Below, piece after piece: positions 1 through 9,921 of a stretch of 64,000 nt of DNA; the first letter of the stretch is position 1; each line of letters starts with the position of its first letter. The notes beneath the pieces were generated by a model, which saw only the letters and a program-made list of their open reading frames with translations, had not been told where the DNA came from and ran no database searches. The translations under genes were made by a program, and so were the position numbers. The stretch spans positions 1 to 64,000 of the forward strand of contig SJOL01009969.1 in assembly GCA_004794785.1 (NCBI GenBank). The letters are read 5' to 3'. The stretch comes from Opisthorchis felineus. Taxonomy: Eukaryota > Platyhelminthes > Trematoda > Opisthorchiida > Opisthorchiidae.

Positions 1-2
1 TA

Positions 3-398
3 GTGTTGTTCACCAGCCTCTTGCAGTCGTTTGATCGGGCTTTGCCGGGAATTGACGGAGTGTTGCACCAGCACTTGCTGTCTGACCTGTTCCTTGTAGG
101 TGTGCAGTCTGCACTTGTTGCCCAGTTGCGGTTGGCGAGATCAACCAGCCAGTTGAGTGTGGAGGAGCTGGTGCATTTGGCACGTAAATTGGCCGAAACA
201 CCACTGGCCACGCTGCAGTCGCAGGAGAGGAGGCATGATTCTCCAGTGGAGGACCTAAAGTACAAAGTGGACCAACTAGCCGAACAACTTGCAGCCATCA
301 AGACGGAATACTGGAGGCATGCTCGAACCAGCTGATGCTCGAATTGTGGCATGCCTGGCCACTGGAAGAATCAACTTAGTCGACCACCTGCATATAAA
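3..398 (+). pseudogene. gypsy gag relic with broken zinc knuckle
   Basis: An open stretch of 110 residues (3-335) resembles gypsy Gag C-terminal sequence, with a charged region around residues 60-105 that could form a coil. It stops at TGA 333-335. The same frame continues after the stop with a CCHC-type knuckle: CSNC at 336-347, then GMPGH at 348-362. The last Cys is replaced by Leu. Gag would form the particle and bind RNA; this copy cannot. The 5' end lies outside the window. Confidence 0.6.
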
Positions 399-399
399 A

Positions 400-720
400 A
401 AATTCGGGCGTGTTGCGATTATTGCAGCGGCATGCTGCTATACACACAGATAGACGGGAAGAGCGAGCTCTCGGCAATTGATGCAGGGGCAGGGGTATCG
501 CTGAGGCGGAGAGGTTAAAAATGCTGAATGCAAAGCGCGAGCACTATCCGTGAGAGCAGTGGGTGGATACTGGCTGAAAATCGAGAGATTGTCAATGAAT
601 TCAATGCGCCCAGGCGACAGGTCCGTGCTGCACGAATTTCCGATCAGCCCGGACATAGAGCAGATAATCTTGGGAGCAGATATTCTCAAAAGCCCACAAT
701 CCGTGGGTAACCTAAAGCGA
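400..720 (+). pseudogene. gypsy aspartyl protease relic
   Basis: Between gag and RT the + strand encodes S-A-I-D-A-G-A-G-V-S at 471-500. This matches the retroviral-type protease signature D-[ST]-G-A-x-[VI]-S except that the Thr/Ser after the catalytic Asp is Ala. Downstream sequence is broken by frame changes, and two overlapping frames (528-710 and 550-732) are open only briefly. The role in an intact element would be processing of Gag-Pol. The assignment rests on the motif and on its position between gag and RT. Confidence 0.5.
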
Positions 721-728
721 GAAAACTG

Positions 729-1560
729 GTGACAAAGTATGGTTCAGTCAAGACTGAAGGTTACACAAGCACTGCCATGAGCGAACTACATGTCCGAAAG
801 CTTCTGCATTGTAGCTTGCCGCCAGTACAGACCGTGGCCAATGAATACTCTGAACTGAACACAGACGATGAAGATCCGTTTGGCTTCTGCTCGTGGATCG
901 CGCACGAAATTCCTTTCTCGTCCGAATGCTTTCGACCTTACGGCCACCGTCCGCTGCCGCTCCATCTACGCGAAGCTGTCCATAAGCAAGTTCGAGAGAT
1001 GTTAAAAAATTACATAATCGAGGAAGCCGAAATTGCGTACAACTCCCGGTTGTCCTTGTAAAGATTACGAACGAAAAATACCGGTTTGCGTGGAGTTCCG
1101 GCATCTGGATGAACGGATCGTGAATCGGGTTGTAGGTGGCCCCTTGGTTGCGATGATTTTTTATTCCCTCCAGCGTTTCCGATTATTTACGTTGTTTGAC
1201 TTGCGTTCCGGATACTATCTATTAAGATGGAGGACCAAAAGAAAATGGCGTTCACGTTCAGGGACACCCAATATCAATGCCGTTTGGTTTGTCGGGCACA
1301 TCATTCACATTCCGGCGCTTAATGCTTCGTTCAACGATGGAACTACAGAATGTTGCCACATACGGAGGCAATATCTTTGTGTACAGGAATTCGGAGCCAT
1401 ATCATGCAGTTCACTTGACGGCCGTTTTGAGGCGTATCCGGGAGGCTAGCCTGCGGATAAATGAAGCCAAGATGCAGCTCGGTGAGACTGCTCGGGCATA
1501 AAGTGGGTCGCGGAGATGTTAGCCCACAGCCAGAGAAACTGGCAAAGATCAATGACTGTG
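729..1560 (+). pseudogene. gypsy reverse transcriptase relic, catalytic Asp pair lost
   Basis: Three frames together give the gypsy RT order. The finger start (...REAVHKQVREMLKNYIIEEAE) lies at 960-1035, VCVEFRHLDE at 1087-1116, FDLRSGYYL at about 1196-1222, MPFGLSGTSFTFRRLM at 1277-1324, and a connection region at 1370-1500. The catalytic block, normally Tyr-x-Asp-Asp, reads Y-G-G-N followed by IFVY near 1356-1382, so both Asp residues are replaced. Frame changes occur near 1035, 1270 and 1500. The polymerase is certainly inactive. The family call rests on several motifs in the right order. Confidence 0.8.
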
Positions 1561-1739
1561 CTGTTACCAATTCATAGCGGTCCTTATGGCAATTTCCCGG
1601 ACGATCAGCATACTACAGCCGGTTTGTCAAGGATTTCAACGCGCTTGCTGTTCCACTGTACGACTTTCTTCGGCAACGGAAGCACATGAGGCTTTCAAAG
1701 CGCCAGAGCGTGGTTAATGGATCAGCAACTGACCAAGTT

Positions 1740-2100
1740 CGGAGAGATGTTTACTATTTAAACGAACTCTAGTGACCGCGGTATCGGCGCAGTCTCAAGG
1801 CAAAGTAGTGGATTCACCGAATATGCCAGTCGTGCCATAACTAACGCTAAGCAGAAGTACTCATCCGTTGAGGGAGAATGTTTGGCGATCGTCCGGGCCC
1901 TGAAAAAGTGGAGGCCATACATGCCTGAAAAAAGATTTCATGGCGAGACCAAACGCCAACCCGCGCAGTGGATCAGGGCCAACAGGGATCCTGGCGGAAT
2001 GTTCGCGCTTGGCACATCGGTTGCAGGAATACGACTTCACGAATCGGCACGTGCCAGTGAAGGAGAACCCGATGGCTGATTGGCTGAAGATGGGGCTCCA
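1740..2100 (+). pseudogene. gypsy RNase H relic
   Basis: Around 1760-1925 the translation gives RGIGAVSRQ, YASRAITNAKQKYSSVEGE and CLAIVRALKKWRPYM, the standard Ty3/gypsy RNase H sequence following RT. The first catalytic Asp, normally in 'TDAS', is not seen; the equivalent bases read NSSD. A second frame at 2020-2090 gives RLQEYDF...VPVKENPMADWL, matching the end of the RNase H/tether region before integrase. Frameshifts separate the two parts. The segment 2100-2377 should hold the start of integrase but I cannot recognise it. Confidence 0.7.
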
Positions 2101-2377
2101 AGCATCATGATTGATGCCAGTAGCCTTGTCATCGGAGTAAATCCTGGAAGGGCCGTAAAGTTCCAAAAGCCAGGTCCTGTGATAAGGAAGGTTGCACACG
2201 CCTTGTTGGATGGAATGAGTGTAAAGAAGGGAGAGGGAGACAAGGAATTGGAAACGTTCAAGAGACACAGCGATAGGCTGTGTCTGAGTGAAGCGGTGCA
2301 ATTTCCTGGAACGCCACCGATTCTGATGTTGTGCTGCCCGTGGTACTCGTGCAATCGTGCCAACCCATTTGACTACT

Positions 2378-2938
2378 CAGGACGCAAGAAGGACGTACCC
2401 CTCATTGAACATGTCTAGCAAGCTGATACAAAAGTGGTTGCCAGCCTTTCAATCCGTGGGCTGTGAAACACGTCTCGTGGTGATTGACCGCTTTCATCTG
2501 GAGTACCGTCACCTTCAAGGAAAACTACTTCTTAATTATGCCATGCTTGAACAAGGTTGAGCCAACGGATTTTTCACCGTTGACCTAGCAAATAAACGGC
2601 AAGGACATGGTAGGAAGATTTTCAAGCTCATAGCGCACACTTTAATTGGGGATAATTTTTTTTATTTGAGGAAGTTGCTGCGTGGAATGACCTTACTCTA
2701 ACGGTTGTCCACCATCCATCTAGAACCCAGTTCAAAGCACTATTAGATGCCCTTTAATGGGAGCCCTCGCACTGGCAACTTACTGCCCCGCGCTGATAAC
2801 GTAAAGAGCAGTGCTACACATTTTTTCGCTTGTGCCTTACAGGTGAACGGCGGCCGCTGAATGAAAAGCACAGAACATCCCCGGAAATCTTGGGTAAAAG
2901 CCTCGATCCTGTGTATAAATCCGTGAATCCGTGAATCA
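2378..2938 (+). mobile_element. 3' end of CR1-like LINE (+ copy)
   Basis: The + strand encodes, with frame breaks, the carboxy-terminal part of the same LINE that lies on the - strand at 3045-6908. SKLIQKWLPAFQSVGCETRL at 2409-2468 and LEYRHLQGKLLLNYAMLEQG at 2499-2558 match the - strand residues SVDYQMRL...[21 protein letters not shown] shared 3' UTR follows, and the copy ends at about 2938 in a tandem 'aatccgtg' repeat. It is 5'-truncated, as is usual for LINE copies. It interrupts the gypsy element and faces the next LINE tail to tail, with 106 bp of gypsy integrase between them. Confidence 0.75.
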
Positions 2939-2943
2939 GACGG

Positions 2944-3051
2944 TTGAGGACGGCACCATACCACCCGCAAACAAATGATCTAAACAGAAGCAATGAAAAG
3001 ACGATCAAGCAGTGGCTGGTGGCCACAGGACGTGAGCGAGTATTAACGGAT
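2944..3051 (+). pseudogene. gypsy integrase fragment trapped between two LINE tails
   Basis: The translation RTAPYHPQTND...NEKTIKQW matches the integrase-core segment 'T.YHPQTNG...E..N.T.K' near the catalytic Glu. The usual Gly after Asn is Asp, and the Glu position reads Asn-Arg-Ser-Asn-Glu. It has the orientation expected for the interrupted gypsy element at 3-2377, so I infer that both LINE copies landed inside that integrase. Only about 36 codons remain. Confidence 0.6.
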
Positions 3052-3553
3052 TCACGGATTCACGGATTGATACACAGGATCGAGGCTTTTGCCCAAGATT
3101 CCCGGGTCGGTTGTGTTCTATTCTTTCGGGTAATATCGTACACCAGTAAGACCTAAGCGACAAAAGGATGTAGCACTGCTCTTTAAGTTCTCAACGCAGG
3201 GCAGTATGCTTGCCAGCACGAAGACTCGCATAAAAAAGTGTCTAATAGTGCCTTGAACTGGGTTCTAGAAGGAGCGTGGACAACCGTCGGAGGAAGGTTA
3301 TTCCACGCAGTTATACACGAAATGAGAAAAAATTTTGCCTGATGAAAGTGCGCGCCTTTAGCTTGAAAATCCTCTCACCATGTACCCGCCGTGTGTTTGC
3401 TGGCTCAACGGTGGAAGACCTGTTGGCCGAACCTTGTTCAAACAGGGCATAGGTAAGAATTAGTTCCCCTCGGAGGCAGCAATACTCGAGGGGAAAGAGG
3501 TCAAGCGCCGTGAGACGCATTTGATAGTCCACGGATTTGAGGCCGGCAACCAT
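3045..3553 (-). repeat. LINE C-terminal tail, 3' UTR and 8-bp terminal repeat
   Basis: Residues [20 protein letters not shown], then [12 protein letters not shown] and [14 protein letters not shown] (3553-3311), form the conserved tail of this LINE family. 'FFSFRVVAAWN' is a hallmark of such tails. The 3' UTR (3310-3070) is closely shared with 2760-2930, 35335-35470 and 40872-41000. It finishes in repeats of aatccgtg read 5'->3' on the - strand. The repeat could be where the reverse transcriptase starts copying, as the 8-bp repeat of bird CR1 is thought to be; that is inference. Confidence 0.75.
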
Positions 3554-3707
3554 TTTCGTAGCAGCTTGCTGGACACGCTCAGTGAGGGTTACGTACTTCG
3601 TACGCCATGAATAACAACATAGTTGGCGTATTCAGGAAGCAGTCTAACGTAAGCTTCATGGAGTATTTGGAAGTCCATCCGAGTAATAAGGAAGGAGGTG
3701 CGCCGAA

Positions 3708-5129
3708 TCATCCGTAGAACGCCGAATGCATTTTGGGCCGATTTCTCATGGAGTAGTGAGAAACACATGTTTGAAGAGAGCCAGATACCAAATTCTTTGT
3801 GATATTTATCTTCGTGATGTCTTCAGGTCCATTTTCAACATGCACGAAATAGGAGTTCGCTGAGTCTCTTCCAAATGACATATGGATGCACTTCTCGTCA
3901 TCCAGAGGAAGGTGCCGGTCCAACGACCACTGTTTTGCAGCGTCTGCATCCATTTGAATGGCACTGGCATTGGTACTCCAGGATTTCAAGTCGTCCGCAA
4001 AAAGTTGAGATGGACTTGAAAGAACGTCTGAAAGGTCGTTGACGTATATCTGAAACAGCAGTGGTCCCAGGACGGAGCCTTTATGAACTCCATTGGAAAC
4101 CGGCGCTGGAGAGTAGTAGGTCGATCCTGCTTTCCCTCGGAATGTTCCGTCTGATAGGAGCGCCTTGATCCAGAGTAGGATGTAACGCTGAACCCCGTAA
4201 GACTCGAGTTTGTGGAGCAGCGGGACATGTGGGACTCGATTGAATGCTTTCGAGAATTCGAAAAATATGGCATCTGGTATGAGTCCGTCGTCCTTGGCTT
4301 GGGTTAAGCTGTCCATAAATACGAGCATGTTCGTCACGCAAGAACGGTTTGGGAGAAATCTGTGTTGAACTGGAAATATCAAGTTGTTGAAAGTAAGGTG
4401 GTCTAGGATGGCTCGCTTCATGATGCGTTCCATCACCCTGCACGGCACGCTAGTGAGGCTTATGGGCCTGTAGCTGCCGGGCGATATTTGGTCACCAATT
4501 TTGTAGATTGGTGTGACAATCGCTTCCCACCAGGAAGAGGGAAGGTGGCCTTCGTCAAGCGACTGACGAGACATCAGATAGAAATGACTTGCCATTGTGT
4601 ACGACGTTTCTTTCAGGATCCTTGGGTGGACTTCGTCGGGTCCCAGTGCGCAGAACGGGTTGATCTTGTGCAAGAGTTGACGAACGTCCTCTGCCGTGAA
4701 GACCAAATCGGTTAGAGGCCATTCGTAGTTGCGTCTTGACAAGGTTGGATGTGACGATAACGATGGGGCTGAATATAGGCCTGCATAGTTTTCTCTGTAG
4801 ACCTCAGATTCCACTACTGGGTCACTCGTGGCTTGCCCGTTCCCGTCCCTCAGTGGGAACGCGGATGGCCTGTTTCTGCGGCGATGTCTCATGTATTTAA
4901 ACAGCACATTCCGGGTGAGGTCCATAATGATGGTTTGTTTTCTTATGTCCCATTGGCGGATTCTTGTTTTACAGCGGTTCCGCACTTTACGAAATGCCAG
5001 TTCGTCTTCGATGTCTCCTGCAGTCAACTTTTTGGAAAATAGTTGAGATCTCTTTTCCAAAAGACACCGAATCCTTTTCGGTAGCTTGCGGCTCATCTGG
5101 CTGCGTGCCGGTTTTCTTGGGACGAACAT
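3708..5129 (-). pseudogene. LINE reverse transcriptase, long open frame with mutated motif A
   Basis: This is the longest open frame in the window (473 codons). Recognisable RT blocks are GPDEVHPRILKE (residues ~163-174), WWEAIVTPIYKIGD and SYRPISLTSVPCRVMERIMK (~199-235), motif A IFFEFSKAFNRVPH (~287-300), GVHKGSVLGPLLFQIYVNDL (~347-366) and motif C QLFADDLKSW (~375-384). Motif C keeps both Asp residues. In motif A the catalytic Asp of the usual '[FL]DFSKAFD' is Glu, and the second Asp is Asn. That makes activity unlikely despite the open frame. It would copy element RNA onto nicked DNA. The frame ends at a stop in the thumb region and continues in other frames toward 3311. Confidence 0.88.
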
Positions 5130-5149
5130 CGTGTCAGCCTCGTGAAATT

Positions 5150-5900
5150 CCTGGACGATGGTCTTTCATAATTATTCCACTGAGGCCCTTCCGAGTCTAA
5201 CGGGTTCGAAGAAGATGTGCATTCCTTGGAAGTCTGCACGGAAGAAGTTTCGAATCCACGTTTTAGGTTCGGGACTCCTGGCCCAGTAGCAGATGAAATC
5301 AAAGGTCAGCACACAGTGGTCACTATGTCCCAGTGGAGCTTAAATTGTCACCTGAAAGACGAACTGTCTTTCGTTGGTGATGACCAAATCTATGAGCGAT
5401 GGTAGTTGGCCTGCACGGTATCTGGAAGGCGCAATGTCATGTTGAGTCCAAGTGCTCTGTTGAACGACTTTGTTCAGCCCCGCTGAAAAAGCTCCACTTG
5501 ATCCGACGCGCCGGAGCACCATCCAGAAGTTCTTTGGAGCATTGGGGTCACCTACAAGCAAGAGATGAGTGAAGTGGTACCCAGAGGAGAGTTGCTCCAC
5601 GGTTCGTCTGAGGAATAGGACATCTCTGGAGGACTTGACAGGCAACAGTGCACCACACCGTGAATGGAAGAATCGGGCCCGCGCAGCGGGATATGAATCC
5701 ACAAAACGGTGCACGAGTGATATCAGAGAGGACAATCGGGATGAGCAAAGGTCGCATGTAGGTACAAATCAACCCCACCAGCCCTCCCTCGTTTTGAGTC
5801 AGCTTGAAAAGCAGAGCAGCCGTCTACCGAGATCTCCTCGTCAGAGACATCTGGTGTGAACTAGGTCCCCGTGAGTGTGATTATGGACGGCTTTTCAAGG
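5150..5900 (-). pseudogene. LINE apurinic-type endonuclease domain, frameshifted
   Basis: The - strand gives HLLLVGDPNAPKNFW (normally G-D-F-N-A-P) near 5560 and then SRYRAGQLPSLIDLVITNE near 5390. These are the GDxN and 'DL[VI][LI]TN' blocks of LINE endonucleases, which nick target DNA to prime reverse transcription. The next block, S-D-H at about 5315, lies in another frame. Three frames are needed between 5735 and 5150, and Phe to Pro in the GDFN motif also argues against activity. A parallel copy with the same blocks is at 41660-41925. Confidence 0.75.
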
Positions 5901-5964
5901 CAACCTAACAGTTTAATATCGCAAAGTTTGCTGAAAAGGCGGAGGCTGTTGGTGGACAAGCACT

Positions 5965-6908
5965 TCAACACTGTTTCCGCTGCCTCCGAAGGTGAGGAGC
6001 CGAGAGATGTGTAACCAGAGATTTTACCAGGCTAAACAGTTGAACGTCGGGTTTGAGTCCAGGGCTTTGAATCGGCTTCTGCGGCATACTTGTCTGCTTC
6101 CTGTCTAGGTGGCTCCAAGAGATGCTTTTTATTTGCAGTTGTTTTTTCGCCCACGAGAACCCGGCTTGCGCTGGCCTTCTGTCTTTGTGGGACGAGGTTG
6201 TTTCTCTGTGGGCGAAACTTTTGACGACTGCTACTTGTAGTTCTTTCAATGCCGCATTTTGGACGACCATCTTTGCTGTTGTTTATTGATTTTAGGCAGC
6301 CTTGCGTTTGTTTATTTTCTTGGGCATTTTTTTGCGGTTTTAATCAGAAAGGTGTCTCTTTGGGGCCGCATCAGAGAGCTGGATGACTTTCTTCGCAGCC
6401 AGCGGACCCGGATGGATAGCGCAAGGTACCCGTTCGGCGAAGAAAGTTCTTGATCAACTTTCGTCCCTGTCGATGCATTCTCTGCAGTTGCATCCTCCAG
6501 AGCTTTGAAAATAAGCTTCAGTTTCTCTTCGAGTGTACCCATTAGAGCGGAACAGTCTAATTGGTCTATTCGATTTTGCAGTGCAGATTTTGTTCCGTTT
6601 TTGGTTGCCGCATTCTTAGTTGTGGAATGCATTACTCCCTGAAGTTTAAGGTGGCTGGTGCAGACAAACGGGTCAGAGGATTTGACCAGGTGGCTTACCT
6701 GGTCGTTTTGTAAACCCCTGCATTTAAAGTGCCGCCAATCCTTGCAGGAGTGGCATTGCATACCACGTCTTACATTCGATGGACACCCATTTCGTCCAGA
6801 TCCGTTTTGGTCCAACGATGGCTGTGGAGTGCAGCTTGTATTGATTTGCGTCATCATTGGGAGTGGGTGCAAAATTAGAACCGAGTGTGAACTAACAGAG
6901 ATTATCAC
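5965..6908 (-). pseudogene. LINE ORF1 protein with PHD-like zinc finger
   Basis: Two frames (6908-6312, 198 codons, and 6270-5965, 101 codons) appear to be one ORF1 split by a frame break near 6300. The first contains RRGMQCHSCKDWRHFKCRGL at about residues 48-67 and a later Cys at residue 83 (DPFVC). This C-x2-C...H-x2-C spacing is that of the PHD/esterase-type finger of many CR1 ORF1 proteins. A likely helical charged region follows (residues 105-150). ORF1p normally binds element RNA. The second part is basic and has no domain I recognise. Confidence 0.6.
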
Positions 6909-7487
6909 GTAAACGTTAGGTTAGAGTAAAAGATTCAACAGCTGATACGCGTGAACTCTGTAAATAGATCGAACAGTGGAAGAATTCGTTCACAAGGGTA
7001 AAACGAAACCGAGTTCAAACGTACCGCGCAACCTTCCGTGGAACTCAAACAAGCAATTTAGTGACTATGTGGGTCACAAGGCCCACGGAACAGTCGGCAG
7101 ATTAGTTTGGAGTTAGAAGGTTTTCTGTTGAGGGTGCTCTCTTCTCGGCGTTCGAAAACTACCCGCTAGGTGTTTAGGTCGGTTGACGGCTTGCTTATGA
7201 GATCTAATAATGTAAAATCGTGATTTTTTCCGATACTCTCTGCCAGCCGGGTGTAATTTGTATCCAAGTGTTCAGTAACTTATCATGGCGAGAGATACTA
7301 GGGTGAAAACGTTTCATGGGATAAACAAGGTGAAATATAGTCAATAGGTTTTATTAGATGTCACAATCACGCTGTGCTTGTCAAGAAAAAGAAATCACCT
7401 TGATAAGATACGCTCATTTGGAATGCTTTCATAAGCTTCCAAAATTCAATCGGATTCCAGCTGAACTTATCTATTTTTATTTTCGGT
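6909..7487. other. No recognisable feature
   Basis: This span lies between the 5' end of the LINE and the SINE at 7488. The LINE 5' UTR may occupy the first part. I see no coding block, RNA gene or repeat that I can name. Confidence 0.4.
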
Positions 7488-7640
7488 AGGCTGGAGACTG
7501 GCGCTGTGACATAGTGGTCACCACGTATGCCGTTCATTTCGTGCGCCGCCGTTCGAGTCCCAGCGGCGTCGCATTTTCTGGGTTGATCGGTAGATGACTG
7601 TATGCATCATCAAATTTGCAACAAATTTCTGTTCACTGGA
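7488..7640 (+). mobile_element. tRNA-derived SINE (+)
   Basis: An A-box-like stretch TGACATAGTGGTCA (7507-7520) is followed about 30 bp later by a B box GTTCGAGTCCC (7551-7561), the RNA polymerase III promoter layout of a tRNA. The sequence does not fold into a clean tRNA: no paired acceptor ends or CCA-side match are seen. A non-tRNA tail follows. That pattern is a SINE head rather than a working tRNA gene. Similar heads lie at 24325-24390, 35740-35880, 53985-54050 and 55788-55870. Confidence 0.55.
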
Positions 7641-7903
7641 TTAAAGCCCACGTTCACAGTCGTCTGATATCGAGTCTTCATCTTAGGAGGGCTCATAAGA
7701 AAATAACTTCCTCTTCCGGGAAGCTAACTTCTGCTTTTTAATCTCCAGTTCCTTCATCTCTATCTCTATCTCTTTCTCCGATACCTCTTTCTAACCCAAT
7801 TTTGATACAATTTCTACCGGTGCACCTGCTGGACCTTACACTACCAGCTAAGCTTGGCTTATTGGGAGAATGTCGACATGCTTAAGGGGGCTGTGAAATA
7901 TGA

Positions 7904-8464
7904 ATGTCGCGGTCAACAATGTTATCGGAATTATCGTTCATAAAATTAACAAGTTCTGGATTCGACAAGGTTTCGAGTAACTCGCAGCTTCGTGTTCTGG
8001 TCATATTGGTTCCAAAGATAAAAAAATCCAATTGGAATGAACGTCCGAGATCCACGGGATACTTGAGATTAATTTCTAGATTGGAGTACTATAGATTGTT
8101 TCCAGCAATCTGTTGCACCACGTCCAGTTACGTGCAAAGCCCCAAAAGCCAAACCGCCCAAGTGGAGGTTTATCAGCAAATGCGGTACTATAAATACAAT
8201 AATAAAATAATAAAACCGTACAAACCTCAAATCGTGATATTACACTGGCTTTTATATACCGGTTTAGGAACTGCTAATACCAAACGGATCCCAAAGTCCA
8301 CACCGACTCAAAGCCACGTGCTTACAAGAGAGCAAAACCACGTGTCGGCTCAAACAACACGCGCGATGACAAGGTCGAAGAACGGTTTATGTTCAGGTCA
8401 AAGAATGTTGGTAAAAGCGCAAAACCAAAATGACAAAAAGGGGAAATGCCGTTGTAGAAATTGA
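7904..8464 (+). other. Unrecognised 186-codon open frame
   Basis: One of the longer open frames away from the LINE and gypsy remnants, but I recognise no domain. The product would be basic and rich in Ser, Lys, Gln and Asn, with no obvious signal peptide or membrane segment. It begins at a non-ATG codon, no splice-site context or neighbour supports a gene, and composition is like its flanks. It may be chance or an old non-coding repeat. I list it only because of its length. Confidence 0.12.
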
Positions 8465-8677
8465 TGATTGAAGAAAAGGATCAACACTCCCAGTCCCGTG
8501 AAGCCAGCACAGATGAAAAGCGTATAAAACGTGTGGAGGGAGGAGGTGAAACTAAGGTAGATCTTGTAGAAACTGTTGGGCCATAACTGAACACGTTGCA
8601 CGAACCGACGCAGTGACCACGTCCCAAGAAGCCTGGACCAACTGCAGCTTTAGCCAGATGTCCAACGTTTAAGAATA

Positions 8678-9880
8678 TTAGGTCCTAGGTATGTAGGCCA
8701 CGAGTGGGGCTACGTACCCTACACTATCTTGGGAAAGCAGCGAGGCGTAACGAGTAGGGCGCGTAGTTGGAGACCAGGATATATCCGGTAGGTTGAAATC
8801 ACCCAGCACAAATTTAGGCGAAGGAGGTGGGGCATGTGCAGTGGAAATAAAACGGGACAAGTAAGCAATAGAGGCAGGGGAGGAGATTGGATGTATATAA
8901 ATACAACACCCTAATACAGGTCGTTTTGTCTGCTCTGTGGAGGTCCAGGTTGCCTCTGGAGTCACTTTTAAGCAACAATCATCAACGATGTTTGCAAGGA
9001 TTTCTGATTAGGAATAGATGGCACAGCCTCCACACACTCAGTTTCTTCTGTCAGAGGGGTGGATTTATATGCAACAAGGGACTGAAAAGGCCGTGTCTGT
9101 TTTAAACTGAGAGCCATTTTTAGTCGCACATATAAAACTTGGTCGTGCAATGGAGATGATTGTTCGGAGCTTATGGACTTTTGGCAGCAGTGAGCGAGCA
9201 TTAGAAAGCAACAATGACAGGTCCATCGGCGAACAGACCATATCAACTGGGAATTTGCTGACCTCGCCAGGCTCTCATGGTGACGGGAGCCACAGGTGTG
9301 TTTATATACCAGGTTTGTTGACGAACGGCGAACAGTAGGAATTCGGGAGGTTAGTCCGATAGAGGGCGTTAAAATACCAGGCTTTGACAGCGGATGTTTG
9401 GGCCTGAGAAAGCGCTTTGGTGGGGAGAGGCGGAGCGTCAATAGGTCAGGGGGTCTGGAGCAAGCGCCTGTGCTTTCACCTTTGATTAAAGCGCCAGGTA
9501 AGGGCTGGTAGGATATCGCATCAGTCATGTAACCGGCTTTAGTGGTATCGGGGGCGATTGAGGGTCCAACGTTAGATGAATACAGTGGATCAGAGGCCAG
9601 ATCAAATGGCTGACTCAGCACGCTGTTAGTTGAATTGGAGGGGCATTGTCTACTACTCGCACATTCGTCAACGGCAATCCGGTTTGCGTAGTTGCCGTTG
9701 GTCGCATGTGAAGTCTGCGATTGTGTGACGTCAAGATTATTGACTGCCACAGATGGTTAAAGGAAACAGGGATCATTTGGCAACCTACAGTGGTCGATTT
9801 TAGAGATCTGGATGGTGAACGTTTAGTAAGCTGTCTTTTCTGTCGAATGTGGAAGTGCCGCGTATTACATGCTTTAGCCC
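8678..9880 (-). mobile_element. LINE endonuclease / upstream ORF fragment (second LINE family)
   Basis: On the - strand, KFVLGDFNLPDISW (near 8820-8780) is the GDFN block of a CR1-type LINE endonuclease, with the catalytic Asp and Asn kept. Upstream, frames around 9200-9000 give the first endonuclease blocks in broken form, including an Asn-less 'LLPKI'-like segment and CATETWL reduced to CDxKWL. A 260-codon Ser/Pro-rich open frame (9750-8968) overlaps this in another frame and is probably not the real product. No reverse transcriptase follows, so the copy is truncated. It lies between Penelope-like fragments. Confidence 0.6.
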
Positions 9881-9921
9881 TCATGCGCCAATATTCTTTG
9901 TTTGTAAAGATGTGAAATCCT

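Larger units (their letters stand above)
3..2377 (+). mobile_element. Degenerate Ty3/gypsy-type LTR retrotransposon (gag-pol part)
   Basis: In order on the + strand are a gag-like coiled region with a zinc-knuckle remnant, a protease motif, reverse transcriptase, and RNase H, which is the Ty3/gypsy order. No frame is open throughout: frameshifts separate RT blocks near 1035, 1270 and 1500, and the RT active site is mutated. The element enters from outside the window at the left, so its 5' LTR is not visible. To the right it is cut at about 2378 by a LINE fragment, and a piece of its integrase reappears at 2944-3051. I saw no LTR. It is a dead, nested-into copy. Confidence 0.85.
3045..6908 (-). 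mobile_element. Nearly full-length CR1-like non-LTR retrotransposon (LINE)
   Basis: Read on the - strand it has ORF1 with a PHD-like zinc finger (6908-5965), an AP endonuclease (about 5900-5150), a CR1/Jockey-type reverse transcriptase (5129-3708), a conserved C-terminal tail (3553-3311) and a 3' UTR ending at about 3045 in an 8-bp tandem repeat, (aatccgtg)n. This order and the short 3' repeat are typical of CR1-clade LINEs. Frameshifts split the endonuclease and the tail, and catalytic residues are changed, so it cannot move itself. Related copies lie at 2378-2938 (+), 35335-35710 (-), 35880-36075 (-) and 40872-42060 (-). Confidence 0.88.

Noticed and set aside
8968..9750. 260-codon open frame on the - strand as a host gene
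   Set aside because: Low-complexity Ser/Pro/Thr composition; it overlaps LINE endonuclease homology in another frame and contains no domain.
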